NCBI GenBank assembly: GCA_905212345.1
Contig: CAJMEC010000027.1
Coordinates: 1-24,055, forward strand
Reading direction: 5' to 3'
DNA: 24,055 bases
Source: an uncultured Sutterella sp.
GTDB taxonomy: Bacteria > Pseudomonadota > Gammaproteobacteria > Burkholderiales > Burkholderiaceae_F
Made by a program: the position numbers and the translations under genes. The number at the start of each line of letters is the position of its first letter. Position 1 is the stretch's first letter. Below are positions 7,994 to 15,168 of the stretch, piece by piece. The notes under the pieces were generated by a model. It had not been told where the DNA came from, made no database searches, and worked only from the letters and a program-made list of their open reading frames with translations.

Positions 7994-8611
7994 TTATTGA
8001 ACAACGCTAACCATGGCAGCGCGCAATACACGCTCACTGATAAGCCAACCACGTTGGAAGACTTGAGCAACTTGACCGCTCGTTTGGCCTTCCTGAGCCG
8101 GCACCATGGCGATTGCCTGATGACGAGTCGGATCAAACTTTTCACCGACAGGATTGATTTCCGTCATACCGCTCTTTTCCATCGCTTGTACAAACTGACG
8201 ATAGGTTGCCTGAACGCCTTGCATCACGGGATCTTCAGGATCTTTACTCAATTCCAGAGCCTTTTCCAAGCTATCGAGCACGGGCAAGAGGTTTTTAGCA
8301 AATTTTTCAACACCAAACTTATGCGCTTTTTCCACAGCATCTTCTGCACGGCGGCGGGCATTTTCAGCTTCAGCCAACGCACGAAGATAAAGATCCTGCA
8401 ACTTGGCATTTTCTTCTTTAGCGGCGGCTAAAAGTTCTTCAACGGAAGGTTCTTTAGCCGTTTGCGGTTCCTCAACAGGTTCAGTTTGTTGAGCCTGCTT
8501 CTCAGACGTGGTCACATCTTCAACTTTTCGTTCAGGCTGAGACTGATCGGCATCGGTTTGTGACTGATTTTGATCCTTCACTTCCGTGTTTTTTGTCGTT
8601 TCTTCTTGCAT
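7994..8611 (-). CDS. grpE: Nucleotide exchange factor GrpE
   Basis: A 205-residue GrpE, which releases ADP from DnaK in the chaperone cycle. The N-terminal 65 or so residues are polar, acidic and low in complexity (QNQSQTDADQSQ); then comes the long coiled-coil helix (ELLAAAKEENAKLQDLYLRALAEAEN, described by its start ELLAAAK and end ALAEAEN, followed by RRRAEDAVEKA). The C-terminal beta domain shows FDPTRHQAIAMVP and GWLISERVLRAAMVSV, both diagnostic. The ATG at 8609-8611 follows GGAGAA at a good distance. The frame is open upstream to an ATT inside the promoter, which cannot be the start. The dnaK promoter lies between this gene and dnaK, so the two can be transcribed together or separately. 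Confidence 0.97.
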   Translation of the reverse strand: MQEETTKNTEVKDQNQSQTDADQSQPERKVEDVTTSEKQAQQTEPVEEPQTAKEPSVEELLAAAKEENAKLQDLYLRALAEAENARRRAEDAVEKAHKFGVEKFAKNLLPVLDSLEKALELSKDPEDPVMQGVQATYRQFVQAMEKSGMTEINPVGEKFDPTRHQAIAMVPAQEGQTSGQVAQVFQRGWLISERVLRAAMVSVVQ

Positions 8612-8652
8612 GGATTCTTTCTCCGAAACGGGTAATAACTTAGATAATCCCA

Positions 8653-8680
8653 ATATGGGGACGATTCTCTAAAATTCAAG
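8653..8680 (-). promoter_or_regulatory. Heat-shock (sigma-32) promoter of grpE
   Basis: On the minus strand CTTGAAT (8674-8680), a 13-base spacer and CCCCATAT (8653-8660) differ from the RpoH consensus by one base in the -35. The spacer equals that of the dnaK promoter, and TTGGG again follows the -10. Transcription should start near 8645, about 35 bases before the grpE ATG. Confidence 0.9.
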
Positions 8681-8743
8681 TCAATTACAAGATGGATATG
8701 AATTATAAAAATACCCTCGGAAGATAATCATCGGCGGAAAACT

Positions 8744-8772
8744 TTGTCGGGCATAATGTACGAAGATATTTT
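8744..8772 (+). promoter_or_regulatory. Possible promoter of the LysR remnant
   Basis: TTGTCG (8744-8749), a 17-base spacer and TATTTT (8767-8772) sit 18 bases before the ATG of the truncated regulator. It is a weak sigma-70-type match, divergent from the grpE promoter. Confidence 0.3.
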
Positions 8773-8789
8773 TTAACAGGTCTCTGGCA

Positions 8790-8948
8790 ATGGATATTCG
8801 CGTTCTTCGTTATTTCTTGGCTGCAGCGGAACAACAAAGTATTTCAGGCGCCGCACAAAAACTGCATGTTACTCAACCGACCTTGTCACGTCAGTTTATT
8901 GAACTGGAAGAAGAGCTCGGTCATACTATTGACTTCTTTTCTTTTTAG
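8790..8948 (+). pseudogene. Truncated LysR-family regulator (DNA-binding domain only)
   Basis: An open frame of 52 codons begins MDIRVLRYFLAAAEQ and continues through AAQKLHVTQPTLSRQ and ELEEELG, the complete winged helix-turn-helix N-terminus of LysR-type regulators. After about residue 45, where a family member would continue into the linker helix, the sequence becomes IDFFSF and stops. The effector-binding domain (normally about 220 further residues) is missing: the stop at 8946-8948 is two bases from the stop of the convergent hemH. The simplest reading is a deletion that fused the 5' end of a LysR gene to the end of the hemH locus. A functional small DNA-binding protein is possible but unproven. 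This 340-base stretch between grpE and hemH holds nothing else apart from the grpE promoter. Confidence 0.75.
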
Positions 8949-8950
8949 CG

Positions 8951-9919
8951 TCAATTGCTCTTCAAAGTAGAAATGGATTCAAGAATTAATTTCTCATAAC
9001 AATCCAGAGCGCTAGCGTCATCATTGAGGCACGGCAAAAGATTAAAGTGCTCACCTCCTAACGAGAGGAAATGATTCTTGAGTTCGATGCCGATTTCTTC
9101 AAGTGTTTCCAAACAATCAACACTAAAAGACAAGCAGGCGACATCCAGTGATCGTATTCCCTGATGGACTAATGACTCAATATGTCCGGTCAGATAAGGC
9201 TGAAGCCAATGATCATTACCGAAACGTGATTGATAGGCAATGGAATAATCCCCGTCTTTTAATTGCAACTTCGCCGCAATGCTCTTAGCTGTCTCTCGGC
9301 ACTGTTTTTCGTATGGGCTGCCCTTTTGAATGCTTTTGACAGGAATTCCGTGAAAACTCATCACAAGGTGAGATCCCGGTGAACGGTGTGACTGGATTTT
9401 CGCTGCCCAAGCCTCAATAAAATCCGCTCGGTTATAAAAAGGCCGAATCCAATCCCAATGAATATCTTTCAATTCCCCCTTCAGTTCCCTGACTCCGTCA
9501 AGAGCTGACTCTGTTGTTTGCGTGGCGTACTGGGCAAACATGGGAAAGAAAATAAAACGATTGATTCCGTCTTTTTTTAGACGAGCAACCGTTTGTTCAA
9601 CCGAAGGAGATCCCACCTTCATAGCCATGGCAACAACAATATTATCAGACAGGCGCTCGTTGAGAGCCTCGAGAACCTTTTGCGTATAAACAATCAAGGG
9701 GGAACCGTCCGGCATCCATATTTTTCTATAACGCCTGGCACTTTTAGCTGGGCGGGTTCGAAGAATGATTCCTCTGAGTATGGGTTGCCATAGCCAAGAT
9801 GGCAACTCAATAATGCGCGGATCGGATAAAAATTCTTTCAGATATGTGCGCAAAGCCGCCTCTGTCGGCGCCGCGGGCGATCCGGTATTCATCAAAATGA
9901 CGGCAGTTTTGTCAGACAT
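8951..9919 (-). CDS. hemH: Ferrochelatase HemH
   Basis: A 322-residue ferrochelatase, which inserts Fe2+ into the porphyrin ring in the last step of haem synthesis. Family blocks are visible in order: LMNTGSPAAPTEAALRTYL near the N-terminus, FLSDPRIIELP, DGSPLIVYT, the catalytic-histidine motif SFHGIP (about residues 183-188), YQSRFGNDHWLQPY, and SVDCLETLEEI with the conserved glutamates near the C-terminus. The start chosen is ATG 9917-9919 (MSDKTAVILMN); a TTG six codons upstream is in frame, but it lies in a Fur-box-like sequence and is not better supported. No clear Shine-Dalgarno sequence is present before either. It converges on the LysR remnant. Confidence 0.95.
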   Translation of the reverse strand: MSDKTAVILMNTGSPAAPTEAALRTYLKEFLSDPRIIELPSWLWQPILRGIILRTRPAKSARRYRKIWMPDGSPLIVYTQKVLEALNERLSDNIVVAMAMKVGSPSVEQTVARLKKDGINRFIFFPMFAQYATQTTESALDGVRELKGELKDIHWDWIRPFYNRADFIEAWAAKIQSHRSPGSHLVMSFHGIPVKSIQKGSPYEKQCRETAKSIAAKLQLKDGDYSIAYQSRFGNDHWLQPYLTGHIESLVHQGIRSLDVACLSFSVDCLETLEEIGIELKNHFLSLGGEHFNLLPCLNDDASALDCYEKLILESISTLKSN

Positions 9920-9922
9920 ATA

Positions 9923-9935
9923 GAAAATGATTCTC
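9923..9935 (-). promoter_or_regulatory. Candidate Fur box at the hemH start
   Basis: GAAAAT-G-ATTCTC on the plus strand agrees with the Fur 6-1-6 half-sites GATAAT and ATTATC at 10 of 12 positions. It ends four bases before the hemH ATG, where bound repressor would block initiation. The iron-regulation link fits the enzyme, but the call rests on one short match. Confidence 0.4.
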
Positions 9936-10020
9936 AAAAAACAGACCGAAGGTTAGCACATTAGCGGAACCTCTTGACAGTCTCAAAAAGGCAGATCCCA
10001 AAAACATCGGCAATAAAAAT

Positions 10021-10062
10021 ACTTCCGCATAAGAGTCAAAGGCAAGGTAACATATCGGAAGT
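10021..10062 (+). repeat. Inverted repeat in the leader of the small exported protein
   Basis: ACTTCCG (10021-10027) and CGGAAGT (10056-10062) are perfectly complementary, 28 bases apart. A ten-base palindrome, TTCTTAAGAA, follows at 10068-10077 over the ribosome binding site. A structured leader is possible; no known riboswitch class is recognised. Confidence 0.35.
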
Positions 10063-10087
10063 TCCAATTCTTAAGAAGTTTAAAACC

Positions 10088-10339
10088 ATGTTTAAACCTT
10101 TTATCTCCGCCCTTCTTTTAGCTTTATCTCTGGCTACCGCGCCCACTTATGCTTCCGACTCGTTTTTTGGCGCTATTAAAGAGGCCGGGCGAAGTATCGG
10201 TCATGCCACTCGTGATATCACCCGTGAAATTGGTCATACAACTCGTGATACCACTAAAGAAATTGGACACGCTTTCAAAAAAGGAACTTCTGACGAAAAG
10301 GACAGTGGCAAAAAGCAAAATAAAAATCCCCAAAAATAA
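10088..10339 (+). CDS. Small exported protein with 11-residue repeats
   Basis: An 83-residue protein of unknown function. The N-terminus is a clear Sec signal peptide (MFKPFISALLLALSLATAPTYA, with cleavage expected after TYA, residue 22). The mature part is only about 60 residues and contains a repeat of about 11 residues: IGHATRDITRE, IGHTTRDTTKE, then IGHAFKKG. These positions suggest an amphipathic helix with regularly spaced His, Arg and Asp. The tail is very rich in Lys and Asn (SGKKQNKNPQK). The frame is open upstream to 9974, but ATG 10088 has AAGAAG before it and gives the signal peptide. A periplasmic or surface place is inferred. Similar small repeat proteins seem to exist in other Burkholderiales (recalled, not searched). 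It lies 72 bases before queC. Confidence 0.75.
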   Translation: MFKPFISALLLALSLATAPTYASDSFFGAIKEAGRSIGHATRDITREIGHTTRDTTKEIGHAFKKGTSDEKDSGKKQNKNPQK

Positions 10340-10356
10340 GAATCTCTACCTGTCGA

Positions 10357-10381
10357 AAAGAGCATTGGACTCTTTAGCTTT
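10357..10381 (+). terminator. Weak hairpin between the small exported protein and queC
   Basis: AAAGAG and CTCTTT form a six-base-pair stem with a seven-base loop, followed by AGCTTTT. It is too weak to be sure of termination; readthrough into queC is likely. Confidence 0.3.
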
Positions 10382-10411
10382 TAGAACCAAACACATTGAA
10401 AGGAAATTTTC

Positions 10412-11122
10412 ATGTCAAAGGCTGCAATCGTCAGTTTTTCTGGTGGACAAGATTCAACCACATGTCTTTTTTGGGCTCTAAAAAATTTTGATCGTGTTGA
10501 AACGGTGGGCTTTAACTATGGCCAGAAAAATAGTATAGAGCTCACCTGCAGAGAAAATATTCTTAATCAAATTCCCATACTTTTTCCTGATTGGGCCGAA
10601 AAACTTGGACCGGACCTCGTGATTGACGCTACGACTTTTGGTCAAGTCTCCGAAAGCGCCCTGACGAGTTCAAAAGAGGCTATCACTGCAAAAGGAAAAC
10701 GTGGATTGCCAAGCTCTTTTGTGCCGGCACGCAATTTGATGTTCATGACCTATATCGGCGCCAGAGCCTATTTGCGAGATATCAACACCATTATCACAGG
10801 TGTGGGGCAAGCTGATTTTTCAGGCTATCCTGATTGCCGTCGAAACACAATGGATGCCATGCAAAAAGCTCTCTCGTTGGGAATGGATTGGCCTATTGAA
10901 ATTATGACACCGTTGATGAACCGAACAAAAGCGCAAACGTGGGAACTGGCTCACGAAGTGGGCGGTGATAAGCTCGTTGACTTCATCGTGAAAGAAACTC
11001 ATACCTGCTACGAAGGTGACAGAGAGCACTTGCATGCATGGGGATACGGTTGCGGTCGCTGTCCGGCATGCTTATTAAGAGAAAAAGGCTTTGAAGAATA
11101 CAGACAAAAGAAGGCCAAATAA
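10412..11122 (+). CDS. queC: 7-cyano-7-deazaguanine synthase QueC
   Basis: A 236-residue enzyme that turns 7-carboxy-7-deazaguanine into preQ0 with ATP and ammonia in queuosine synthesis. The PP-loop ATP-binding motif SGGQDS is at residues 10-15. The C-terminal zinc site is visible as the cysteine of TCYEGD plus CGRCPAC. The ARNLMF/FVPARN block typical of QueC lies near residue 105. An excellent AAAGGAA precedes the ATG at 10412. A symmetrical terminator follows three bases after the stop. Across it, on the opposite strand, is a VUT-family membrane protein that may import queuosine precursors. I looked for a preQ1 riboswitch in the leader and did not recognise one. Confidence 0.97.
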   Translation: MSKAAIVSFSGGQDSTTCLFWALKNFDRVETVGFNYGQKNSIELTCRENILNQIPILFPDWAEKLGPDLVIDATTFGQVSESALTSSKEAITAKGKRGLPSSFVPARNLMFMTYIGARAYLRDINTIITGVGQADFSGYPDCRRNTMDAMQKALSLGMDWPIEIMTPLMNRTKAQTWELAHEVGGDKLVDFIVKETHTCYEGDREHLHAWGYGCGRCPACLLREKGFEEYRQKKAK

Positions 11123-11124
11123 TT

Positions 11125-11150
11125 GAAAACCTCCGATTCCGGAGGTTTTC
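11125..11150. terminator. Bidirectional terminator between queC and the VUT gene
   Basis: An 11-base-pair perfect stem GAAAACCTCCG / CGGAGGTTTTC with a four-base loop ATTC. The arms end in A/T runs on both strands, so it can end both convergent genes. Confidence 0.85.
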
Positions 11151-11160
11151 CAATCTTAAC

Positions 11161-11724
11161 CTAGAACTTAGGATGCGCGACCATACGAGGTCTTAAATAG
11201 CGAATAACCATGCCAGCTAAAAGTGACATCCAAAACTTACCCAACACTTGTCCGGTAATGAATTCGATACTGCCAAAAGCCAGTGAAAGAAAAATAGCGC
11301 TATCGATAACAGAGCCCACCAGGCCAGCCATTACAACTGAAAAGGCAGGAAAGCGCTTTCGCATCGGTGTGTAAACCGCAAAATCAGCTAATTCAGAAAA
11401 ACAGAAAGCGGCAGCCGAGGCGATCACTAAAGAGGGAGCTGCAAAAAGCGCCGATAGAGCCGTGCCCACGGCAATCGCCAAAAGAGAAAAGGGAGCGCCA
11501 AGAAAGGCCTGTACGCCATTTCTCAAAACCAACGCGGCCCCAGCAATCATGACCGCGGAAGGCGCCATCAGCCCCGGCCAAACAGGAATTAAACACGGAC
11601 CATTGGTTTCACAAACCAAACCGACATTGACAACGACCCAATTACTTAAAGGAATCGTCAGGATAAAAAGCGTTAATGCAACAAGGCCGCAAAGCGTATC
11701 CTTGTTGAGCCACTTATGCGACAT
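11161..11724 (-). CDS. VUT family protein (YhhQ-like putative queuosine precursor transporter)
   Basis: A 187-residue protein with five or six membrane segments. The block SELADFAVYTPMRKR (about residues 111-125) followed by AGLVGSVIDSAIFLSLAFG (about 133-151) matches the conserved region of the VUT/DUF165 family, whose member YhhQ imports the queuosine precursors preQ0 and preQ1 in E. coli. Position next to queC, tail to tail, supports but does not prove that role; an organism that both makes and imports precursors would be partly redundant. The ATG at 11722-11724 follows a strong GGAGG at five bases. A promoter candidate lies about 65-95 bases upstream. Confidence 0.75.
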   Translation of the reverse strand: MSHKWLNKDTLCGLVALTLFILTIPLSNWVVVNVGLVCETNGPCLIPVWPGLMAPSAVMIAGAALVLRNGVQAFLGAPFSLLAIAVGTALSALFAAPSLVIASAAAFCFSELADFAVYTPMRKRFPAFSVVMAGLVGSVIDSAIFLSLAFGSIEFITGQVLGKFWMSLLAGMVIRYLRPRMVAHPKF

Positions 11725-11788
11725 AAGAGCCTCCGTTTACCTACGGAACCGCAGACCCGGTAGAACAAACCGACGCGGCAACGTTTCT

Positions 11789-11818
11789 ATTAAAAGTTAA
11801 AGGTCGTATTTTAGTCAA
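11789..11818 (-). promoter_or_regulatory. Likely promoter of the VUT gene
   Basis: On the minus strand TTGACT (11813-11818), an 18-base spacer and TTTAAT (11789-11794). The leader of about 60 bases contains CCGT/ACGG pairing that touches the GGAGG ribosome binding site; no known riboswitch consensus was recognised there. Confidence 0.45.
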
Positions 11819-11855
11819 ATCTGAAAAAGAGAAAAAGTCCGTCATTCAGCGGTGG

Positions 11856-12901
11856 TTATTGACCCAAAATGATGTCCACCCGACGATTGAGTTTTCTTCC
11901 CGCTTCCGTCGTGTTGTCAAACTTCTCCGACTCACCGCCGCCCATTACAGCCATCCGTTGATCCTCTAGTCCTTTGGAAACAAGGTAATCTTTAACAACC
12001 TTTGCCCGCTCCAGACCAAGACGCTTATTAAAAGCCGCATCGCCCTCCGTATCAGTCCAGCCCAAAATCAAAATCGATTCGTCTTTTGGACGTTGCGCGA
12101 TGACTTTCACCACCTGGTCCAACATCCCAATAGCATTTTTATCCAATGTGGTTGACTTCTTTACAAAAGCAATCCCGGAGATCTTCAAATTCTCTTGGGA
12201 TGAGCAATTACGGTACACATTGTCCTCTATTATGGTGTTGAATTTTTGACGATCGGCAATCATGTCGCCAAGCGTCACCATCGTCGAACAAGCGTTGACT
12301 CGGCGCAAACGAGTTATGACCTCTTTTTCAGAGTCCGTCTGAGCCAATGAAATTAGGTGCACACAGCTTTTCGGATTATTCTGATAAAACGTTTGTAAAA
12401 CCTTGGCCGGATCATGAGATCCCTTATCGATATCGCCATCTGTAATGACAAAAAGCGTGGTCGGTTCCTTACGTTTACGAGCAAAATAGTCCAACGCCTT
12501 TTTATCGAAATTATTCAGTGATTGAGTCGAAGCTGAGATTTTGACTTCGGAGAGCGCCTTTGAAAAAGTTTCAGTCGTACGCTTTTGCGTTTTAAGGATT
12601 TGGCCTGAAGGCATAAAGGTGGCTAGCCCAGTCACCATTTCTTCGCTGGGATTTATTTTGTCGGCCGCCATCTTGACAAACTGCTGCGCATAAGCAAGTT
12701 TAGTCGATTGCTTCTCCCAAGGAACTTCCTGGTTTTCATCATTAACAAACGCAGGCCAGGCATAACCCTCGCCCATTGAGGAAGATGCATCGATCGCGAA
12801 TTCAACCGCTGCCGCACGGGGCAAAGGCTCGCCGCAAGCGATGAGGACGCACAGAAAACCCCAAGAACCAAACTACACGCTAGAGAAAGTTGCTTATTCA
12901 T
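11856..12901 (-). pseudogene. VWA-OmpA envelope protein, frameshifted in the signal peptide
   Basis: The start is well marked: AGGAGG five bases before an ATG at 12899-12901, then a signal peptide (MNKQLSLACSLVLGVFCAS...). That frame soon leaves the protein. The rest is open in the -1 frame from at least 12824 to 11856: a von Willebrand A domain with the MIDAS motif DASSSM and VITDGD, a linker, then an OmpA-like peptidoglycan-binding domain (GWTDTEGD, LGLERAKVVKDYL, NRRVDIIL). One base must be gained, or an equivalent frameshift made, between about 12858 and 12815 to join the two. The second frame also reads LCVLIAC, a good lipobox, so the intact protein may be a lipoprotein. The result is either a broken gene, a sequencing error in GGGG/TTTT or CCCC, or a switch. 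Family role: envelope structure anchored to peptidoglycan; exact job unknown. Confidence 0.75.
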
Positions 12902-12920
12902 GTACGCCTCCTCGCAGTCA

Positions 12921-12934
12921 ATAGTCAGACTATA
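12921..12934 (-). promoter_or_regulatory. Extended -10 and overlapping palindrome before the VWA-OmpA gene
   Basis: On the minus strand TGC-TATAGT is an extended -10 with its hexamer at 12929-12934, 28 bases before the ATG. A perfect 6-1-6 palindrome, ATAGTC-A-GACTAT (12921-12933), overlaps it and could be an operator. The regulator is not known. Confidence 0.45.
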
Positions 12935-12965
12935 GCAAGCTCAGCTTCTTTAGACGAAAAATCCT

Positions 12966-13952
12966 TCATTCCCTTTTTAAAAAGAATCGGAATATTCGTT
13001 TGGGCAGGTAATCAATTTTGCCAGGCGGATTGCCCGTCGGGAATCCCACGTGCCCGCCTTCTTCAGGCTGATCAAGCCAAACATTATCTGAAACATCTGA
13101 CAGTGTCGGCAAAGCCCATTGCGGCATGAAAGGATCATTTTTAGCATTTAAGAGCAAAAGCGGAACCTGCACATACTTTAACCACGGTTTGGCAGAGGCC
13201 TTTGTCCAATAATCCATGGCACTCTTGAAGCCATGGACAGGCGCCGTATAAAGGGAATCGAAATCGTAGAAATTTTTGCATTTCTTGATGGCTTCCACAT
13301 CAACGATCTCGCGCATTTGTGGCAGTAACTCGCACTTTTTGATCACTTTCGGTATCAGCGTATCCAAAAACATTTTGGAATACAGACGATTAAAACCGAA
13401 GCGCAAAAGGTTACTACCCGCTACCAAATCCACCGGCGCTCCCACGGAAACAGCCGCCGTGAGAAGCCCTTTGGCAGTTTGAGCGCGTTTCCCGCAAAAA
13501 AGCGCCAATTGGTTTCCACCCAAGGAAACTCCAACGGCGTAAATCGGCGCTTTCGGATATCGAGAACGCACTGTCTCCAAAACCCACTGAACCTGATCAA
13601 TATCACCGGCGTGATAAGTCTTAATGTTGCGGTTTATTTCTCCCGAACAACTTCTAAAAAGTGACACGCACCCACGCCAACCGTGTTTAACCGTCTCATG
13701 CATAAGCGCTAAAGCGTAATGGCTATGAGAGCTTCCCTCCAAACCGTGGAAATGCACAACAATCGGAGCGGCCGGATCGGCCCCTTCAGGCGTGGCCCAG
13801 TCAATATCCGTGAAGTCGCCGTCAGGCGTATCCCAGCGCTCGCGCCGATAGGTCACCTCGGGCTTTTTGCAAACTTTAGCCGCAAATATCGTTTGAATCT
13901 GAGCACCGGCAAGCCACCGAGGCGCCTTGTAGTCTGGCGTTACCAAAGGCAT
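12966..13952 (-). CDS. YheT-type alpha/beta hydrolase
   Basis: A 328-residue cytoplasmic hydrolase of the YheT/ABHD1-3 family. The oxyanion-hole block HFHGLEGSSHSHYA starts at about residue 67, the nucleophile elbow GVSLGGN gives Ser143, and the remaining triad members are probably the Asp in NAKNDPF and the His in EGGHVGF near the C-terminus. The N-terminal PRWLAGAQIQTIF is also typical. The substrate is unknown for the bacterial members. Its ATG overlaps the mrp stop by one base (TGATG), so the two are translationally coupled. The frameshifted VWA-OmpA gene follows after 64 bases with its own promoter candidate. Confidence 0.88.
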   Translation of the reverse strand: MPLVTPDYKAPRWLAGAQIQTIFAAKVCKKPEVTYRRERWDTPDGDFTDIDWATPEGADPAAPIVVHFHGLEGSSHSHYALALMHETVKHGWRGCVSLFRSCSGEINRNIKTYHAGDIDQVQWVLETVRSRYPKAPIYAVGVSLGGNQLALFCGKRAQTAKGLLTAAVSVGAPVDLVAGSNLLRFGFNRLYSKMFLDTLIPKVIKKCELLPQMREIVDVEAIKKCKNFYDFDSLYTAPVHGFKSAMDYWTKASAKPWLKYVQVPLLLLNAKNDPFMPQWALPTLSDVSDNVWLDQPEEGGHVGFPTGNPPGKIDYLPKRIFRFFLKRE

Positions 13953-15022
13953 CAGTTATTCTCCACTCGCACGCTTGGCATCTTAAGTGACATATCCTTC
14001 GCGGTTTTAGCAATCGCCGCGGCCGCCTTTAAAGCGATTTCGCGATAGATTTTTCCTGCCATTGATTCCGGAGAAGAAACGACAGTCGGTGACCCGGAAT
14101 CTGCCTCTTCACGAATCTTGGCATCCAAAGGAAGTTGCCCAAGTACGTCAACATGATAGGTATCGCTTAAACGCTTGGCGCCGCCCTGTCCAAATATATG
14201 TTCGGCGTGACCGCATTCGGGGCAAACAAAAATAGACATGTTCTCAACGACACCAAGAATCGGCACATTGACCTTCTGGAACATCCGCAAACCTTTCTTG
14301 GCATCCAAAAGCGCAATATCCTGCGGCGTGGTTACCACAATAGCCCCTGTGACCGGAACGGTTTGAGACAGTGTCAATTGAATGTCACCGGTTCCCGGCG
14401 GCATATCAATAACCAAGTAGTCCAAATCATGCCAGTTCGTTTGCGTCAAAAGCTGAGTAAGTGCTTGAGCAACCAATGGACCGCGCCAGATCATCGGCTC
14501 ATCCGGATCAATTAAAAATCCGATGGAATTGACTTCAAGACCTAACGTTTCAATCGGATTCATATTTTGACCGTCGTTTGTCATTGGACGGCCAAGCGCT
14601 CCCAGCATCATCGGTTGGCTGGGACCATAAATATCGGCATCCAAAACACCGACCCGTGCCCCTTCAGCTGACAAGGCCAAAGCTAAATTAGCCGCCACCG
14701 TGCTTTTACCGACACCGCCCTTGCCGCTTGAAACAGCAATGATGTTTTTAACATTAGGCAGTACTTTTAAAGTGCGCTGAACCGCATGGGCAATAATCTT
14801 CTGTTCAACCGTCACTTGAAGTTCAATGCCTGCCTTCTGAAATGCTTCCTGAAGCTTCGACTCTATCTCATTTTTAACGGTTTTGGCCGGATAACCCAAT
14901 TGAATCGTAACGGCTTTGGCATCATCACTAATTTTCGCCATTCGAGCGCTCACATAGTCCGTATTCATCCAGGGATCCGTCACAGAACTCAATACTTGCA
15001 GTATCTCTTCTTTTTTAGTCAC
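13952..15022 (-). CDS. mrp: Iron-sulfur cluster carrier ATPase Mrp/ApbC
   Basis: A 356-residue P-loop protein of the Mrp/NBP35 family that assembles or carries Fe-S clusters in the cytoplasm. The N-terminal 85 or so residues form a MIP18 (DUF59) domain. The deviant Walker A motif GKGGVGKS (about residues 100-107) and LDADIYGPSQP follow, then DMPPGTGD and the cluster-ligand pair CPEC (in ENMSIFVCPECGHAEHIFG, written here as its two halves ENMSIFV and CPECGHAEHIFG). The start is a GTG at 15020-15022 with GGAG upstream. Divergence from metG, with 146 bases between, is the common arrangement in proteobacteria and supports both calls. Confidence 0.96.
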   Translation of the reverse strand: MTKKEEILQVLSSVTDPWMNTDYVSARMAKISDDAKAVTIQLGYPAKTVKNEIESKLQEAFQKAGIELQVTVEQKIIAHAVQRTLKVLPNVKNIIAVSSGKGGVGKSTVAANLALALSAEGARVGVLDADIYGPSQPMMLGALGRPMTNDGQNMNPIETLGLEVNSIGFLIDPDEPMIWRGPLVAQALTQLLTQTNWHDLDYLVIDMPPGTGDIQLTLSQTVPVTGAIVVTTPQDIALLDAKKGLRMFQKVNVPILGVVENMSIFVCPECGHAEHIFGQGGAKRLSDTYHVDVLGQLPLDAKIREEADSGSPTVVSSPESMAGKIYREIALKAAAAIAKTAKDMSLKMPSVRVENN

Positions 15023-15111
15023 TTTCTTTGTACTCCGTTTTCAAGCATTAGTCGTATTGTGCGAGTTTTCTTGCCTAAGCTCAAGAGCATTAAGAGAATT
15101 TCACGAGGCTT

Positions 15112-15120
15112 TGCTAAAAT
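15112..15120 (+). promoter_or_regulatory. Extended -10 promoter of metG
   Basis: TGC-TAAAAT (hexamer 15115-15120) is an extended -10, 48 bases before the metG ATG. No convincing -35 is seen. The same TGn form occurs before two other genes in this window. Confidence 0.45.
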
Positions 15121-15168
15121 ATTGACCTCTTTATTTCTCTTCCCGCCTATTTTTCGGGACATTTCATC

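Noticed and set aside
11725..11790. preQ1 riboswitch in the leader of the VUT gene (and before queC)
   Set aside because: GGTTC and small pairings occur, but the A-rich tail with CTA needed for the preQ1-I pseudoknot is absent in both leaders.
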